A stretch of 64,000 bases of DNA from Solibacillus sp. FSL R7-0682 (GCF_038005985.1 NZ_JBBOUI010000001.1:2500001-2564000), one strand, 5' to 3'; counted from the stretch's first letter, positions 25,467-35,092 are shown. Numbers and translations: made by a program. Notes: generated by a model from the sequence alone, not told the origin.

Positions 25467-25679
25467 TCACCTCATCACTTTGAGTTCATAGAATGTTAAA
25501 TTATACCATAAAAAATTCCCAAAGCGATGTTTGGTATTTGTGTAGGGGCCAAAAACTTTGGTAAAAATCCCCTGAACTAAATCCTGTGCAATATCATGCT
25601 GCGGACTAGGCGAAAAATACAAATTGTCATTAATAAATTTATATTTGATTCCGCAAAATGAAGATTTAACCTTCTTCAA
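25467..25679 (-). pseudogene. Remnant of an ECF sigma factor gene
   Basis: A 70-codon frame containing HDIAQDLVQGIFTKVF, which resembles ECF region 2.2 (consensus like AEDLVQEVFIKVF), followed by NFLWYNLTF. Region 4 and a proper N-terminus are missing. No convincing anti-sigma gene follows; a 25-codon frame at 25469-25392 (MEISEFQKNISIITVNL) has a good ribosome site but no match I recognise. Confidence 0.4.
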
Positions 25680-25718
25680 CTAATCTACTAGTTTAAGTAC
25701 ATTTCTTCATAATAAATT

Positions 25719-26597
25719 TCATTCTTTTTTTATTACAGGGGTATTTTTTCCGATTATCACACATATCACAACAATAATTGCTAAAATAATCGTTAGCCAT
25801 GTAATCGATTCTCCTAAGAATAATACAGAAAATGTAATCATTATAAAGGGCTGTATATATTGAATCTGTCCTACTCTTGCAATCCCTCCTAAAGACATTC
25901 CACCATACCATGCGACATACGCTAGAAACTGGCTTACAATAGCTAAATAGAACAAACTAATCCAAGCCTCGATAGGTGCTTGTAAAATATCAACTGATAT
26001 GTTTAAGCCAACGGGAATAATAAAAAACGGCGCACCAATTAATATAGCCCAAGCAATAACTTGCCAACTACCAAGCTCTTTTGATAGTTTTCCGCCTTCT
26101 GCATAACTTAATCCAAGTATTAGAACAGCTGCAATTAGTGCAACATCACCTTTTTGTATTTGACCTAAACCTAAATATATGGCATAAACAAGCACTGTTA
26201 CAGCACCAATAATACTCGCAAACCAATAGCGTTTTGAGGGTCTCTCTCCTCCACGCCACATAGCAAAGCCTGCTGTCGCAAGTGGTAGGAGAGCCAGTTC
26301 AATTGCGCCATGGGAGACAGGCAGTGATTTCATTGCGAATGTTGTCAATAAAGGAAAGGCAAGCACAGCACCAAAAGCGACAATACACAAACTTTTCAAA
26401 TGATTCTTATTAGGTAATGATTCTTTTTTTATGATAAAAATTATACTTACAATAATCGCTGCAATAACTGTCCTACCTAATCCAACAATTGTCGCACCAA
26501 AATAAGGGACGGATATACTTGTTGCTGGTAGTGTAAAGCTAAAACAGACTATGCCAATAAAGCCGAGAAGCATTCCTTTTGATGTATTGTTTTCCAT
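25719..26597 (-). CDS. EamA/DMT-family transporter
   Basis: About 292 residues with ten hydrophobic segments in two EamA repeats (GMLLGFIGIVCFSFTLPATS; GDVALIAAVLILGLSYAEGGKLS). The ATG at 26597 follows GGGGGA. It is divergent from a MocR-type regulator at 26746, a frequent pairing in which the regulator controls the exporter. Confidence 0.87.
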   Translation of the reverse strand: MENNTSKGMLLGFIGIVCFSFTLPATSISVPYFGATIVGLGRTVIAAIIVSIIFIIKKESLPNKNHLKSLCIVAFGAVLAFPLLTTFAMKSLPVSHGAIELALLPLATAGFAMWRGGERPSKRYWFASIIGAVTVLVYAIYLGLGQIQKGDVALIAAVLILGLSYAEGGKLSKELGSWQVIAWAILIGAPFFIIPVGLNISVDILQAPIEAWISLFYLAIVSQFLAYVAWYGGMSLGGIARVGQIQYIQPFIMITFSVLFLGESITWLTIILAIIVVICVIIGKNTPVIKKE

Positions 26598-26713
26598 TAA
26601 TATTCCCCCTTCACAAGCATACAAATGTGTTACATAATCATGGATAATATGATTTTGTTAATTACAAATGATTGTATTGAATACTTACACTTTTTGAAAC
26701 ATGTGAATTCTAC

Positions 26714-26731
26714 ATCTGTCATGGGACAGAT
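26714..26731. promoter_or_regulatory. Inverted repeat in the EamA/MocR divergent region
   Basis: ATCTGTC-ATGG-GACAGAT (7-4-7) just before the MocR ribosome site. It is a candidate operator or leader hairpin. Confidence 0.4.
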
Positions 26732-26745
26732 ACAAAGGAGAATAT

Positions 26746-28119
26746 ATGGTTACAAAATATCGAGGGATTTTAGAATGGGTGAAACAGCAAATTGAGGGTG
26801 GGAAGTTAAAAACAGGAGATAAATTACCGTCAATTCGGCTGCTCGCTGAACAATTTCAATGTAGTAAAAATACGGTTGAAAAGGCCTTGCTTGAATTGGA
26901 AAAACAGCATATTGTCTATGCAAAACCAAAAAGCGGTTATTACGTTGTTGATTATTATCAAACACCTAATACACATGAAAATATTATTGATTTTTTATCT
27001 GCAGGTCCAGATAAACGAATAATGCCTTATGAAGACTTTCAGCACTGTATTAATCAAGCAATTGACCATTATAAAGAGCATTTATTTACTTATAGTGAGC
27101 AACAGGGACTTATTTCTTTACGTAACGAACTTGTGAAGTATTTGCAGAATTTACAAGTCTTCACAAAAACTGAGCGACTTGTCATTACTTCTGGCTCACA
27201 ACAAGCGCTTCATATTCTTTCAGTTATGCCATTTCCAAATGGGAAAAACAATGTATTAATTGAGCAGCCTACTTACTTTGGTATGATAGATTCCTTACAG
27301 TTAAATCAGATTACAACTTTAGGAATTCAACTGACAATGGAGGGCATTGATTTTGAAAGACTTGAAAATATATTTCGAACAAATGATATTAAATTCTTTT
27401 ACATCATTCCAAGATGCCATAATCCACTAGGACATCATTATACGAATGAAGAAAAGAAAAAAATCGTTGCTCTTGCAGAAAAATACGATGTATACATTGT
27501 GGAGGATGATTACTTAGCAGAATTAGATACGGATTCAAAAGTAGACCCTTTATTTGCCTATGAACCCAACGGAAGAGTTATTTATGTTAAGAGTTTTTCG
27601 AAAGTATTTTTGCCGGGGTTACGTATTGCTACTGTTGTACTACCTGAAAAAATGATTTCCTCCTTCATTCACTACAAATTTAGCACTGATTTCAATACAT
27701 CGCCACTTTCACAAGGAGCATTAGAAATCTATTTAAAAAACGGTATGTTTCAATATCATTTAGAAAGCGTAAAAAAATTGTACATAAAAAAAATGAATAC
27801 ATTATTAGAAGCTTGTTCATTGTATTTACCAAACTATGTACAATTCACAAAGCCAAAGAGTGGTTTTTATCTCACCATCTTTTTGCCTTCCTACATGGAT
27901 GTCGATCAATTGATTTACCGATTACATGAAAAACATATTTATGTAGACAATGCTTCGAGAATGTATTTAACTGGAAACGAACAAAGAGCAATTCGACTAA
28001 GTATTTCACAAGTAAACGAAGATAAGATAAGGTACGGTATTCAGCAATTAGCATCAACATTAAATGATATGAGTGAAAAAAAGAAATACACCCCACTCTC
28101 ATTTAAATCCTACCATTAA
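26746..28119 (+). CDS. MocR-type regulator (GntR HTH fused to class I aminotransferase fold)
   Basis: 457 residues. N-terminal GntR winged helix (KTGDKLPSIRLLAEQFQCSKNTVEKALLELE); C-terminal aminotransferase-like domain with ITSGSQQALHI, PRCHNPLGHHYT, VEDDYLAELD and the PLP lysine region VKSFSKVFLPGLRIA. MocR proteins use PLP or an amino-acid adduct as effector. AAAGGAG precedes the ATG. The divergent EamA transporter is the likely target. Confidence 0.9.
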   Translation: MVTKYRGILEWVKQQIEGGKLKTGDKLPSIRLLAEQFQCSKNTVEKALLELEKQHIVYAKPKSGYYVVDYYQTPNTHENIIDFLSAGPDKRIMPYEDFQHCINQAIDHYKEHLFTYSEQQGLISLRNELVKYLQNLQVFTKTERLVITSGSQQALHILSVMPFPNGKNNVLIEQPTYFGMIDSLQLNQITTLGIQLTMEGIDFERLENIFRTNDIKFFYIIPRCHNPLGHHYTNEEKKKIVALAEKYDVYIVEDDYLAELDTDSKVDPLFAYEPNGRVIYVKSFSKVFLPGLRIATVVLPEKMISSFIHYKFSTDFNTSPLSQGALEIYLKNGMFQYHLESVKKLYIKKMNTLLEACSLYLPNYVQFTKPKSGFYLTIFLPSYMDVDQLIYRLHEKHIYVDNASRMYLTGNEQRAIRLSISQVNEDKIRYGIQQLASTLNDMSEKKKYTPLSFKSYH

Positions 28120-28152
28120 TATCATCCAAAGAGCCTTTATACAAGACAAATT

Positions 28153-28190
28153 AAAAAAGTCGTTTCCTTAATGTAGGAGTCGACTTTTTT
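28153..28190. terminator. Bidirectional intrinsic terminator
   Basis: Stem AAAAAAGTCG..TCCT / AGGA..CGACTTTTTT between the convergent MocR and chemoreceptor genes; T-runs on both strands. Confidence 0.75.
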
Positions 28191-28228
28191 TATATATTTA
28201 ATCTTAAAAAACTTAACTTTTTATAAAA

Positions 28229-29611
28229 TTATTTTCCTACTATCGCTAAATCTACTCCAACAACTCCTACAATGACATCGCCGTTTTTGATTGGACACGA
28301 TACTGTTAAACACTGTTTCTTTGTTAAAGATGAAACATAGACTTCGGATACGAAGAATTCCCCTCGCAATGCATGCTGAAACCATGGGCGTGCTTTTGCA
28401 TTTACGAGGCCTGCTGGTGGATTCGAAAAAATAAACGTCCCGTCTTCATCATTTGACCAGATTGCTTCAATATTTTGGTTGGACTGTGCAAAATTTAATA
28501 GCACATTTTTATGTAAGTGATCATCTAACTCATTTAATGACTGCAATTCTAATAGTTCAGTCAATTGACATTTTATAAATTCGATTTCGCTTTCTTCAAC
28601 AATTAAATAGTCTCTATTGTCATCAGTAGCCTGAACTATATTCTGAAGCTCTTTTGATGTATTTGTTAATGAGCTCATAATTTCAATTATATCTGTGATA
28701 CTTTCATGTTGTTTATTTGTATCAGTCGTTACTTGATAAACTTGATGTTCATTTGATAAAGCCATTTCAGAAATATCATTTAACAATCTACTAATTTCTG
28801 AAATACTATTCTTTTGTGAATTGACCGCTTCATTCGTATTTGTAATTGAGTATTGTATTTGTTGGATTCGATTTTGTAATGTATGAAAGCTCGTCAATAC
28901 ATTGCCAATTTCCTGAACACTTAACTCAACCTGCTTTTCTTCATTATGAACCATTTCCGTTGACTTACGTATTTCTTGCTGAATTAGATGAATATTTTGC
29001 GTCGTTTCTGCAACAGCATTTGTTGTTAAATTTGCTAATGTCCCTACTTCATTCGCCACGACATTAAAACCTCGCCCATGTATCCCTGCCCTCGCTGCTT
29101 CAATAGAAGCATTTAGCGCAAGGATTTTTGTCTTATTCGAAATAACGCCGATTGTATCAACAATTTGCTTTGTCTGAACCGAATGTTGCACTAAATTATT
29201 CATTTGCATCAATAATTGTTGATAGCCAAGTTGTAGATTTTCAATTTTATTTTCAAGCATTTGGATTGTATTTAAAGACTTTGTTAAATCATCAAGTGTC
29301 ACCAAACTATCCTGTAGTACTTGGTTGGAATTTGAAGCCACATCCACTGAAGATGCTTCAATTGCACCCATTTGTTGCTTTACCCTTATCGTAAATTCAC
29401 TTGTTTTTTCACTTTGCTCCTTCAACTGCAATATACTTTGCTGCGAAGAAGATGACGTATCATTTAACGAGGTAGTAGCTAACTTAAGATGTTCTACAAC
29501 AGCATTCAGTTGATCAACGGAAACTTGAATTTGTAGATTTATCGTAGTTTCTTGTTCAGTATGTATTGCTTCATTTGAATGATCTACGGATTTTGAAAAC
29601 CATTTAATCAT
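28229..29611 (-). CDS. Soluble methyl-accepting chemotaxis protein with C-terminal Cache-like domain
   Basis: About 460 residues and no membrane helix. Residues ~60-350 form the coiled-coil MCP signalling module, with hairpin tip [24 protein letters not shown]. The last ~100 residues look like a PDC/Cache sensor ([37 protein letters not shown], ending [11 protein letters not shown]). Sensor after signalling module is the reverse of classical chemoreceptors, and a Cache domain inside the cytoplasm is unusual. The ATG at 29611 has GAGGGG 6 nt upstream. It would signal to CheA/CheW. Confidence 0.85.
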   Translation of the reverse strand: MIKWFSKSVDHSNEAIHTEQETTINLQIQVSVDQLNAVVEHLKLATTSLNDTSSSSQQSILQLKEQSEKTSEFTIRVKQQMGAIEASSVDVASNSNQVLQDSLVTLDDLTKSLNTIQMLENKIENLQLGYQQLLMQMNNLVQHSVQTKQIVDTIGVISNKTKILALNASIEAARAGIHGRGFNVVANEVGTLANLTTNAVAETTQNIHLIQQEIRKSTEMVHNEEKQVELSVQEIGNVLTSFHTLQNRIQQIQYSITNTNEAVNSQKNSISEISRLLNDISEMALSNEHQVYQVTTDTNKQHESITDIIEIMSSLTNTSKELQNIVQATDDNRDYLIVEESEIEFIKCQLTELLELQSLNELDDHLHKNVLLNFAQSNQNIEAIWSNDEDGTFIFSNPPAGLVNAKARPWFQHALRGEFFVSEVYVSSLTKKQCLTVSCPIKNGDVIVGVVGVDLAIVGK

Positions 29612-29617
29612 ATACAT

Positions 29618-29964
29618 CCCCTCTTCATATGTTAGTTTTTATAACATTATTATACAGAAAATTCATATAATTTGTTATTTTTTCTAACATTATGAAAAAT
29701 TACATTCTAGTGCTTTGTATTAGCTTGTATTTTAAATATATATATACATTCTAAAAGGTCAGTCCCAAAAATCTAAATGTTGTTGTTTTTAAGCGAACCA
29801 CACTTCTTCCTCCACTTGTAAATCATACGCTTCCATGGTTGACCACCTAAAGCTAAAGTAGCGACGATTTCCTCTAAATTTTTATGCTATAGCTCTCTCC
29901 TACTTAATATAAAGATTCTTTAAAACTGGCAGTAGCCCCTGCTCATTCTGAAGAAACAGTTGAT
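29618..29964. other. Intergenic region with a decayed coding remnant
   Basis: On the minus strand, 29880-29790 reads EEIVATLALGGQPWKRMIYKWRKK and then stops; it has no start and no recognised family. It is followed by ATTTTTGGGACTGACC near 29760. This may be the end of a lost mobile or repeat element. Nothing else is supported. Confidence 0.35.
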
Positions 29965-30393
29965 TTATTCGTCCTCACCACTAAACGGATGGACATACAT
30001 ATCAATATCAATCAATGCATTGATACTACTAGCAAACCGGCTAAATTCAGGGGAAATGACAAGTCCAGGTGTGTTACCGTTTTCCATTATAATGACAAGC
30101 TCTAGTTGGACGTTTAAATCGAATTGCTTCTTTAGCTGATTAATCGTATCTACTTTTTGATGGAATATGTCATAAATAGGATCCAGGACCTCTTCCACTA
30201 CTAAAGTCTCAAGCTTAGCTGTCTTGTACTTCCAGCATGTATAAAAACGTTCAAGTGCAGTATGATTATTCACGAGATCTCCAACCTTCCACGTTTGCGT
30301 TGGCTCTACACCTAAACTTTCTGTCACAATCTCTAAAGGAAAATCATCATTTCCAATAAATTGTATGTATGCATATATTGATGTTTGCTCCAT
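29965..30393 (-). CDS. DUF4279 family protein
   Basis: 142 residues starting MEQTSIYAYIQFIGNDDFPLEIVTESLG, with EPTQTWKVGD, the DUF4279 hallmark. Family function is not established; members are often found next to polymorphic-toxin immunity genes. It starts 3 nt after the upstream gene stops, so the two are co-transcribed. Confidence 0.75.
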   Translation of the reverse strand: MEQTSIYAYIQFIGNDDFPLEIVTESLGVEPTQTWKVGDLVNNHTALERFYTCWKYKTAKLETLVVEEVLDPIYDIFHQKVDTINQLKKQFDLNVQLELVIIMENGNTPGLVISPEFSRFASSINALIDIDMYVHPFSGEDE

Positions 30394-30396
30394 TCC

Positions 30397-30714
30397 CTAC
30401 ACCACCCCTTTTGTAAATATGGACGGCGAGAATACGACCTCATATTGATCTGCAAACGCCTCTTTTAACTGCTCTGTCAGCCTTTCTCCACGCTCATTAT
30501 GCTGTGCTTCTAAGGCCATTGCTCCCGCTACAGTACCATCTTCTTCCCAGTCAATCCATGTGCCGTAATCTGCTATCCAGGCATACAATTCTTTTACTAA
30601 AGGTGCCGGTAACAAAAAGTCCTCTAGGTCCAAGTTAGTAAAACATTTTTTACACCATAACGGATCCGCACTGAAATCCGCCTCAACTTTTATCACTTTT
30701 AGTTCCTTGCACAT
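30397..30714 (-). CDS. Hypothetical protein with a single CxxC motif
   Basis: 105 residues; DPLWCKKCFTNLDL has one CxxC pair, which may bind metal. The rest (WIADYGTWIDWEEDG, HNERGERLTEQLKEAF) is typical of small uncharacterised Bacillales proteins. Coupled to the DUF4279 gene. Function unknown; an immunity-type role is only a guess from the neighbour. Confidence 0.65.
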   Translation of the reverse strand: MCKELKVIKVEADFSADPLWCKKCFTNLDLEDFLLPAPLVKELYAWIADYGTWIDWEEDGTVAGAMALEAQHNERGERLTEQLKEAFADQYEVVFSPSIFTKGVV

Positions 30715-30904
30715 TTTTGTTCGCTCCTCTAACCATTTATTCGCTACTGTTTAGCACCGTGTTCTTATTTTATTGAAAATTGAATTTTTCCTGCTATTCA
30801 AGTTCCAAATAACCTAAAATCTTACCAGCCTTCTCCTATGCTTCCTAATTTTTTTGAACGATATTACAAAGTTTAAAGTACGGAGTACAGTCCGATATTA
30901 ACCA

Positions 30905-30944
30905 AAAATAATCGATAGCCTAAAAAATTGCTATCGATTTTCCT
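30905..30944. terminator. Intrinsic terminator after the MFS gene
   Basis: Perfect 9-bp stem ATCGATAGC (30911-30919) / GCTATCGAT (30930-30938) flanked by A-rich and T-rich tracts. Confidence 0.7.
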
Positions 30945-31001
30945 ATTATTCTATTTTTAGTTTAATACGCCAATACTTTCATACGTAATCACTTATACCT
31001 T

Positions 31002-32225
31002 TTAATCACTTACCACCTCTGCAGGAGTTGGATTGTTCATTTTAATCGTTAAAATGCTACAAGATGCAATAAGAATCGCTGCAATCACATAAGCACCAAA
31101 TAAATTAATTTGAATCACAATAAAACCCGATACAAGAGAGCCACCTAACATCCCTGCCATCATTAACGGCATAATGACACCGTTCGTTCGTCCGATATAT
31201 TCAGTGGCCACCTGTTTGATCATTAATGTACTAAAGACAACTTGGAAAAACGCAGCCGCTAAGCCTGATAAAATTCTTATACTAAACGTGAACACCGGCC
31301 ATACGGATACTACTTCTAATAGTGTAATTACAGCGAAGATTAACATACAAAGAGTCATAACCATTTTCGTATAACGCTCTACAAATACTGTGAGTGCAAC
31401 CGCAATCCCACCACCAATGAGCATACCAATTCCTTCGGCAGCAGCAAACCATTGCACATCTTCCTTTTCAAGCCCTAGTCTCTCCATAATAACAAAGACA
31501 TCCAACGGCTGTGTAATACCAAATGCTAAGCCTGAAATGAAAAACATCGCTGCAATTATTTTTAAATTCAGCTGAGATAACACATACTGCACACCTTCTT
31601 TAATTTCAACGACTACAGATTGTTGCTGTTCTTTTGCAATATTACGTTCTGTCTTCGGTAAAAATAGCTGAATAAAGGCTGCCAATAAAAAGATGACAAA
31701 TAAAACCGTAATCGATGTTGTTACACCTAATTGCGTATAAATAAACGTACCTAAAATTGGCCCAATAATTAAAAATAAAGCCGCAATACTTTGACCAATA
31801 CCGATTGCACTACCAACTAGGTGATCAGGAATGTGCTTTTTATAAATGACTGCTGACGACGGCTGCGAGAACTGGCTTACAATTGCCGATATAACGGCTG
31901 CGGCAAATACAGATTGCCAAATGCCTCCTGAAATTAAAACTAAAATTACCATCATTGAAATAGCACTTAAAAAGTCCCCTAAAATAACCGTTCGCTTTGG
32001 ATTCCAGCGATCTGCGTATGCACCACCAATAATCGCAAAAACAAAAATGGGTAAATACTCTAATGCGGTTAATAACGAAACCGCAACAGGGTTATTATTC
32101 GTTTGGTCCATAATATAATAGAGCAGTGCCATATTGCGTGTCCAAATACCAATTTGCTGTAGTAAATCCGCACTTTGAACAATTAAAAATACATTATTTT
32201 TTAATAACTCTTTCATATTATACAA
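31002..32225 (-). CDS. MFS exporter (drug-efflux like)
   Basis: 407 residues, twelve membrane helices, MFS motif A region GGAYADRWNPKRTVILGD in loop 2-3. It resembles the MFS_3/Bcr-like exporters of macrolides or enterobactin. The TTG at 32225 is about 4 nt after AAAGGA; an ATG at 32216 is the alternative start. Substrate unknown; single gene with its own terminator. Confidence 0.85.
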   Translation of the reverse strand: MYNMKELLKNNVFLIVQSADLLQQIGIWTRNMALLYYIMDQTNNNPVAVSLLTALEYLPIFVFAIIGGAYADRWNPKRTVILGDFLSAISMMVILVLISGGIWQSVFAAAVISAIVSQFSQPSSAVIYKKHIPDHLVGSAIGIGQSIAALFLIIGPILGTFIYTQLGVTTSITVLFVIFLLAAFIQLFLPKTERNIAKEQQQSVVVEIKEGVQYVLSQLNLKIIAAMFFISGLAFGITQPLDVFVIMERLGLEKEDVQWFAAAEGIGMLIGGGIAVALTVFVERYTKMVMTLCMLIFAVITLLEVVSVWPVFTFSIRILSGLAAAFFQVVFSTLMIKQVATEYIGRTNGVIMPLMMAGMLGGSLVSGFIVIQINLFGAYVIAAILIASCSILTIKMNNPTPAEVVSD

Positions 32226-32384
32226 TTATCCTTTCAATCTATTTGCTTAAACATGTCCGATTGTAAACTATTGAGTAAACCCATACTAAAGTGAGAAAAT
32301 AATGTTTTACCCTTCCAGTTAAGGATGAAGAATTAACACAAGGAATTAAAGGATGCTTTCCAGAGAATTACAATCCAATTTGCA

Positions 32385-32939
32385 TTACACTTCGCAACTC
32401 TCTTTCAGCATAATTTTTTCGAAACGGAAAAATTCATATTCATCGACTGTTTCTGGCTCTTCTCCTTCGACATTCGGCCCTGGATTGCCTCGGTGATAAA
32501 ACTCAACGATGTTGAAGCCGCATTTGTTGACATAAAAATGAATATTACGCTTTTCAAAATACGGTGTGTGTAGCTCCCAGACTTTCGTTTCTGGGAACGC
32601 TGCTTCGATCGCAAACCATGCCTTTGTGCCAATGCCTTTCCCATGTGCAGACGTCAATGTATAAAAGAAATCGACTTCATTACGCCCTGTTTCTTCATTA
32701 ATTTTTAATACGACACCCCCAATTCTTTCGCCATTTAGCATAAGCTGGCGGACGACTGCATGTGGATCATGAAGTGATTGTTCAAATTCTCCATCCGACG
32801 GAAGTGGACCCATTTCCGTCGGATCGTCTGCTTCTATAAAGCTATCCTGTAAACCTTTCATAAACGCTTCTTGTAATTCTTGTTTTAAACTATTTAACTC
32901 ATCCTGTGGTACAGGAGCTAATGTAATGTGTATTGTCAT
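32385..32939 (-). CDS. GNAT family N-acetyltransferase
   Basis: 184 residues with FYTLTSAHGKGIGTKAWFAIEAAFP as acetyl-CoA motif and KRNIHFYVNKCGFNIVEFYH at the C-terminus. It follows dedA by 20 nt on the same strand and may belong to the pssA-dedA transcript. Substrate unknown. Confidence 0.82.
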   Translation of the reverse strand: MTIHITLAPVPQDELNSLKQELQEAFMKGLQDSFIEADDPTEMGPLPSDGEFEQSLHDPHAVVRQLMLNGERIGGVVLKINEETGRNEVDFFYTLTSAHGKGIGTKAWFAIEAAFPETKVWELHTPYFEKRNIHFYVNKCGFNIVEFYHRGNPGPNVEGEEPETVDEYEFFRFEKIMLKESCEV

Positions 32940-32959
32940 ATAAAAATCCTTTCTATTTT

Positions 32960-33436
32960 CTAATCAAAAATGTGTCCAAGCGTTAAAAACAATAGACTCC
33001 AGAGTAAAGCACTTGTTCCTGCGTACAGCGTATAGGTTTTAATGGGCATATGCGAGATTCCACACAAGTAACCTGCTACATGTCGCATCCCAGGGACAAA
33101 GTAGCTCACAATAATGGCAGGTGCCCCGTATTTTTCAATCCAGTATTCCGCCTTCTTGTTCCATTTAGTTGATAATTTAAACCATTTTGCAAACCACTCT
33201 AGTAACGGACGACCGACTCTTTTACCTAGTCCGAAACTTACAAGCATCCCAATAAGTGATCCACTAAAAACAGCTAGCAGCGATAAGTTATAATCCAGCA
33301 AGCCAATTTTCGTCAAATACCCGACGAGTAGAACGAGCACCTCATCCGGAATCGGCAAGCTAAACAATCCGAGAGCAAGCACAATAAGGATGGCAGCGTA
33401 TCCGTAGTTTTCAATTAACTGATTTATGAACGTCAT
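32960..33436 (-). CDS. DedA-family membrane protein
   Basis: About 158 residues with DedA features: LFSLPIPDEVLVLLVGYL, GSLIGMLVSFGLGKRVGRPLLEWF, and FVPGMRHVAGYLCGISHM. DedA proteins act in lipid flipping and membrane homeostasis. The ATG at 33436 is better placed after GGGG than the ATG at 33445. The gene starts inside the end of pssA, which supports coupling with phospholipid synthesis. Confidence 0.85.
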   Translation of the reverse strand: MTFINQLIENYGYAAILIVLALGLFSLPIPDEVLVLLVGYLTKIGLLDYNLSLLAVFSGSLIGMLVSFGLGKRVGRPLLEWFAKWFKLSTKWNKKAEYWIEKYGAPAIIVSYFVPGMRHVAGYLCGISHMPIKTYTLYAGTSALLWSLLFLTLGHIFD

Positions 33437-33962
33437 GAACTTCATCCCCGTCTAACTTATTTTTTTTAAAGTGAGGGAATTTCACGTGGCTCACCATTAA
33501 CCAAGCAAAAAGACACGAGTTGATTAGTACTAACCACGGTGACATTAAGGCTACACTAAGCAGTAACCCAATCGCTGCAACTGGAACAGGTAGCCCAACA
33601 AAAGTTGGTAAATCACTTTGCATTACATTAAAACGTGCTAGCCGTAGGACTGCACCGATACTATAAAGCAGAGCAATGCTTAAACCAAGTTGCCCGAGGT
33701 CAGATAAAACAAGTTGATACGCTAGGATTGCTGGTGCAACGCCAAATGTCACAATATCAGCTAATGAATCTAACTCTTGACCAAATGTGGAAACAGCATT
33801 TAACTTGCGGGCTGTCCATCCATCAAATACATCAAATAGTAACCCTAGACTAATACAAATTATCGCTACGCCGAATTTTTGTTCAAATACCGCATAAATC
33901 GCTAATACACCACCAACAAAATTACATAATGTTAGTATCGTTGGGAATAACTGCTGTGGCAT
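33411..33962 (-). CDS. pssA: CDP-alcohol phosphatidyltransferase, probable phosphatidylserine synthase
   Basis: 183 residues, membrane protein with the CDP-alcohol phosphotransferase motif FDVFDGWTARKLNAVSTFGQELDSLADIV (D-G-x2-A-R-x8-G-x3-D-x3-D form). N-terminal PTILTLCNFVGGVLA matches PssA. It transfers a phosphatidyl group from CDP-diacylglycerol to serine. The upstream MerR-type promoter (34052-34082) would place pssA-dedA under the divergent regulator. Confidence 0.85.
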   Translation of the reverse strand: MPQQLFPTILTLCNFVGGVLAIYAVFEQKFGVAIICISLGLLFDVFDGWTARKLNAVSTFGQELDSLADIVTFGVAPAILAYQLVLSDLGQLGLSIALLYSIGAVLRLARFNVMQSDLPTFVGLPVPVAAIGLLLSVALMSPWLVLINSCLFAWLMVSHVKFPHFKKNKLDGDEVHDVHKSVN

Positions 33963-34051
33963 GAAATCGACTCCTATCTTCTATTTCAACAGTTCCATCC
34001 ATATACGATGGCTTGTCTCCTGTTTCTTTTCGTGTTATGTTCACAAATAGT

Positions 34052-34082
34052 AGTGTAATGTATGGAGTAACTCTAGAGTAAA
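34052..34082 (-). promoter_or_regulatory. MerR-type promoter toward pssA-dedA (19-bp spacer)
   Basis: Minus strand: -35 TTTACT (34082-34077), 19-bp spacer holding CTAGAGT-ACTCCA dyad, -10 TACACT (34057-34052). A 19-bp spacer with a dyad is the hallmark of MerR activation. It nearly matches the site at 35014-35044. Confidence 0.65.
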
Positions 34083-34089
34083 GGGAGAA

Positions 34090-34935
34090 ATGAAAAAGAT
34101 GAAAAATAATCTTGAGAAGACATTTTCGACTGGCGAATTTGCGAAGCTGCTTGAAGTCAGTAAGGACACGCTCCTCTATTACGATAAAATCGACTTATTT
34201 AAGCCGGCTGGTACCTTAGCTAACGGCTATCGTTACTATACATTTGATCAAATCGACCAGTTTATGGCGATTCAATCTCTTCGAGCAGTAGACTTACCAA
34301 TTAAAAGATTGAAAACTTATTTTGACGCGCCAACGCTTCAAAGTTTGCGAGAATTGGCGGAAGAGCAGCATAAAAAGGTAAAAATGGAAATCGAAAAATT
34401 AAAGGATATTCAACAATTTCTCAAACAGACCGTGGTTTTAACTATGGAAATGGAGAGTGCTTCATTTGGTGAAGTCTTCATCAAGTCATTACCAGCAGAG
34501 CCTGTCGTCTATAGCGTGGATCAAGTAGATTGGAATAAATCAGACGAAGAAACGATGGAACAATCTAATTCCTTTTTTAAAACGCTTGGTTTGAAAAGCA
34601 TTGCTGCAGGCGGAGATGTTTATCCGAAAGAAGCTTTTCTGCGAGGAGATTTGATGCATGCGGAAATGGAGGTACCAAGCTACTTTTTCTGCCATGCCGA
34701 TGCGCCTTTAGCGAAAATAAAGCCTGCTGGTGACTATGCAATCCTTTATCATCAAGGTACGTATGAAAGTTTAAACACAGCCTATCAAATTCTTCGGACA
34801 TTTTTAGAAACTAAGCAGCTCGAAATCGACGGGGATATTTATGAGGAGTACTTACTGCATTCGATTGCAGCGAAAGAAGAAGAACATTATATTACGAAAA
34901 TCAGTGTCAAAGTGAAGGAAAGCCATTTAGAATAA
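34090..34935 (+). CDS. MerR-family regulator with GyrI-like effector domain
   Basis: 281 residues: N-terminal MerR winged helix (FSTGEFAKLLEVSKDTLLYYDKIDLFKPAGTLANGYRYY), coiled-coil linker (ELAEEQHKKVKMEIEKLKDIQQFL) and a C-terminal ligand domain (ESASFGEVFIKSLPAEPVVYS) of the BmrR/GyrI type that binds hydrophobic compounds. It is divergent from pssA-dedA and upstream of a DUF418 gene; both have matching 19-bp-spacer promoters. Start could also be the ATG at 34099. Confidence 0.88.
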   Translation: MKKMKNNLEKTFSTGEFAKLLEVSKDTLLYYDKIDLFKPAGTLANGYRYYTFDQIDQFMAIQSLRAVDLPIKRLKTYFDAPTLQSLRELAEEQHKKVKMEIEKLKDIQQFLKQTVVLTMEMESASFGEVFIKSLPAEPVVYSVDQVDWNKSDEETMEQSNSFFKTLGLKSIAAGGDVYPKEAFLRGDLMHAEMEVPSYFFCHADAPLAKIKPAGDYAILYHQGTYESLNTAYQILRTFLETKQLEIDGDIYEEYLLHSIAAKEEEHYITKISVKVKESHLE

Positions 34936-35013
34936 TACACCTCATACGTCTATCGTTTTAAGATAGGCGTATTTTATTTGAAATTAACTTATTTAGATTT
35001 TTTCAAAAAACTA

Positions 35014-35044
35014 TTTACCCTAGAGTCACTCCACACTCTATACT
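35014..35044 (+). promoter_or_regulatory. MerR-type promoter of the DUF418 gene (19-bp spacer)
   Basis: -35 TTTACC (35014-35019), 19-bp spacer containing CTAGAGTCACTCCACACTC, -10 TATACT (35039-35044). The sequence CTAGAGT-ACTCCA is shared with the divergent pssA site. Confidence 0.7.
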
Positions 35045-35092
35045 TACATTTGTTCATTTTTTGAACAACCTAGACGAAATTGGAGGTACACT

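Noticed and set aside
26714-26731. Terminator before the MocR gene
   Set aside because: The hairpin has no T-run and lies directly before the ribosome site; operator or leader hairpin is more likely.
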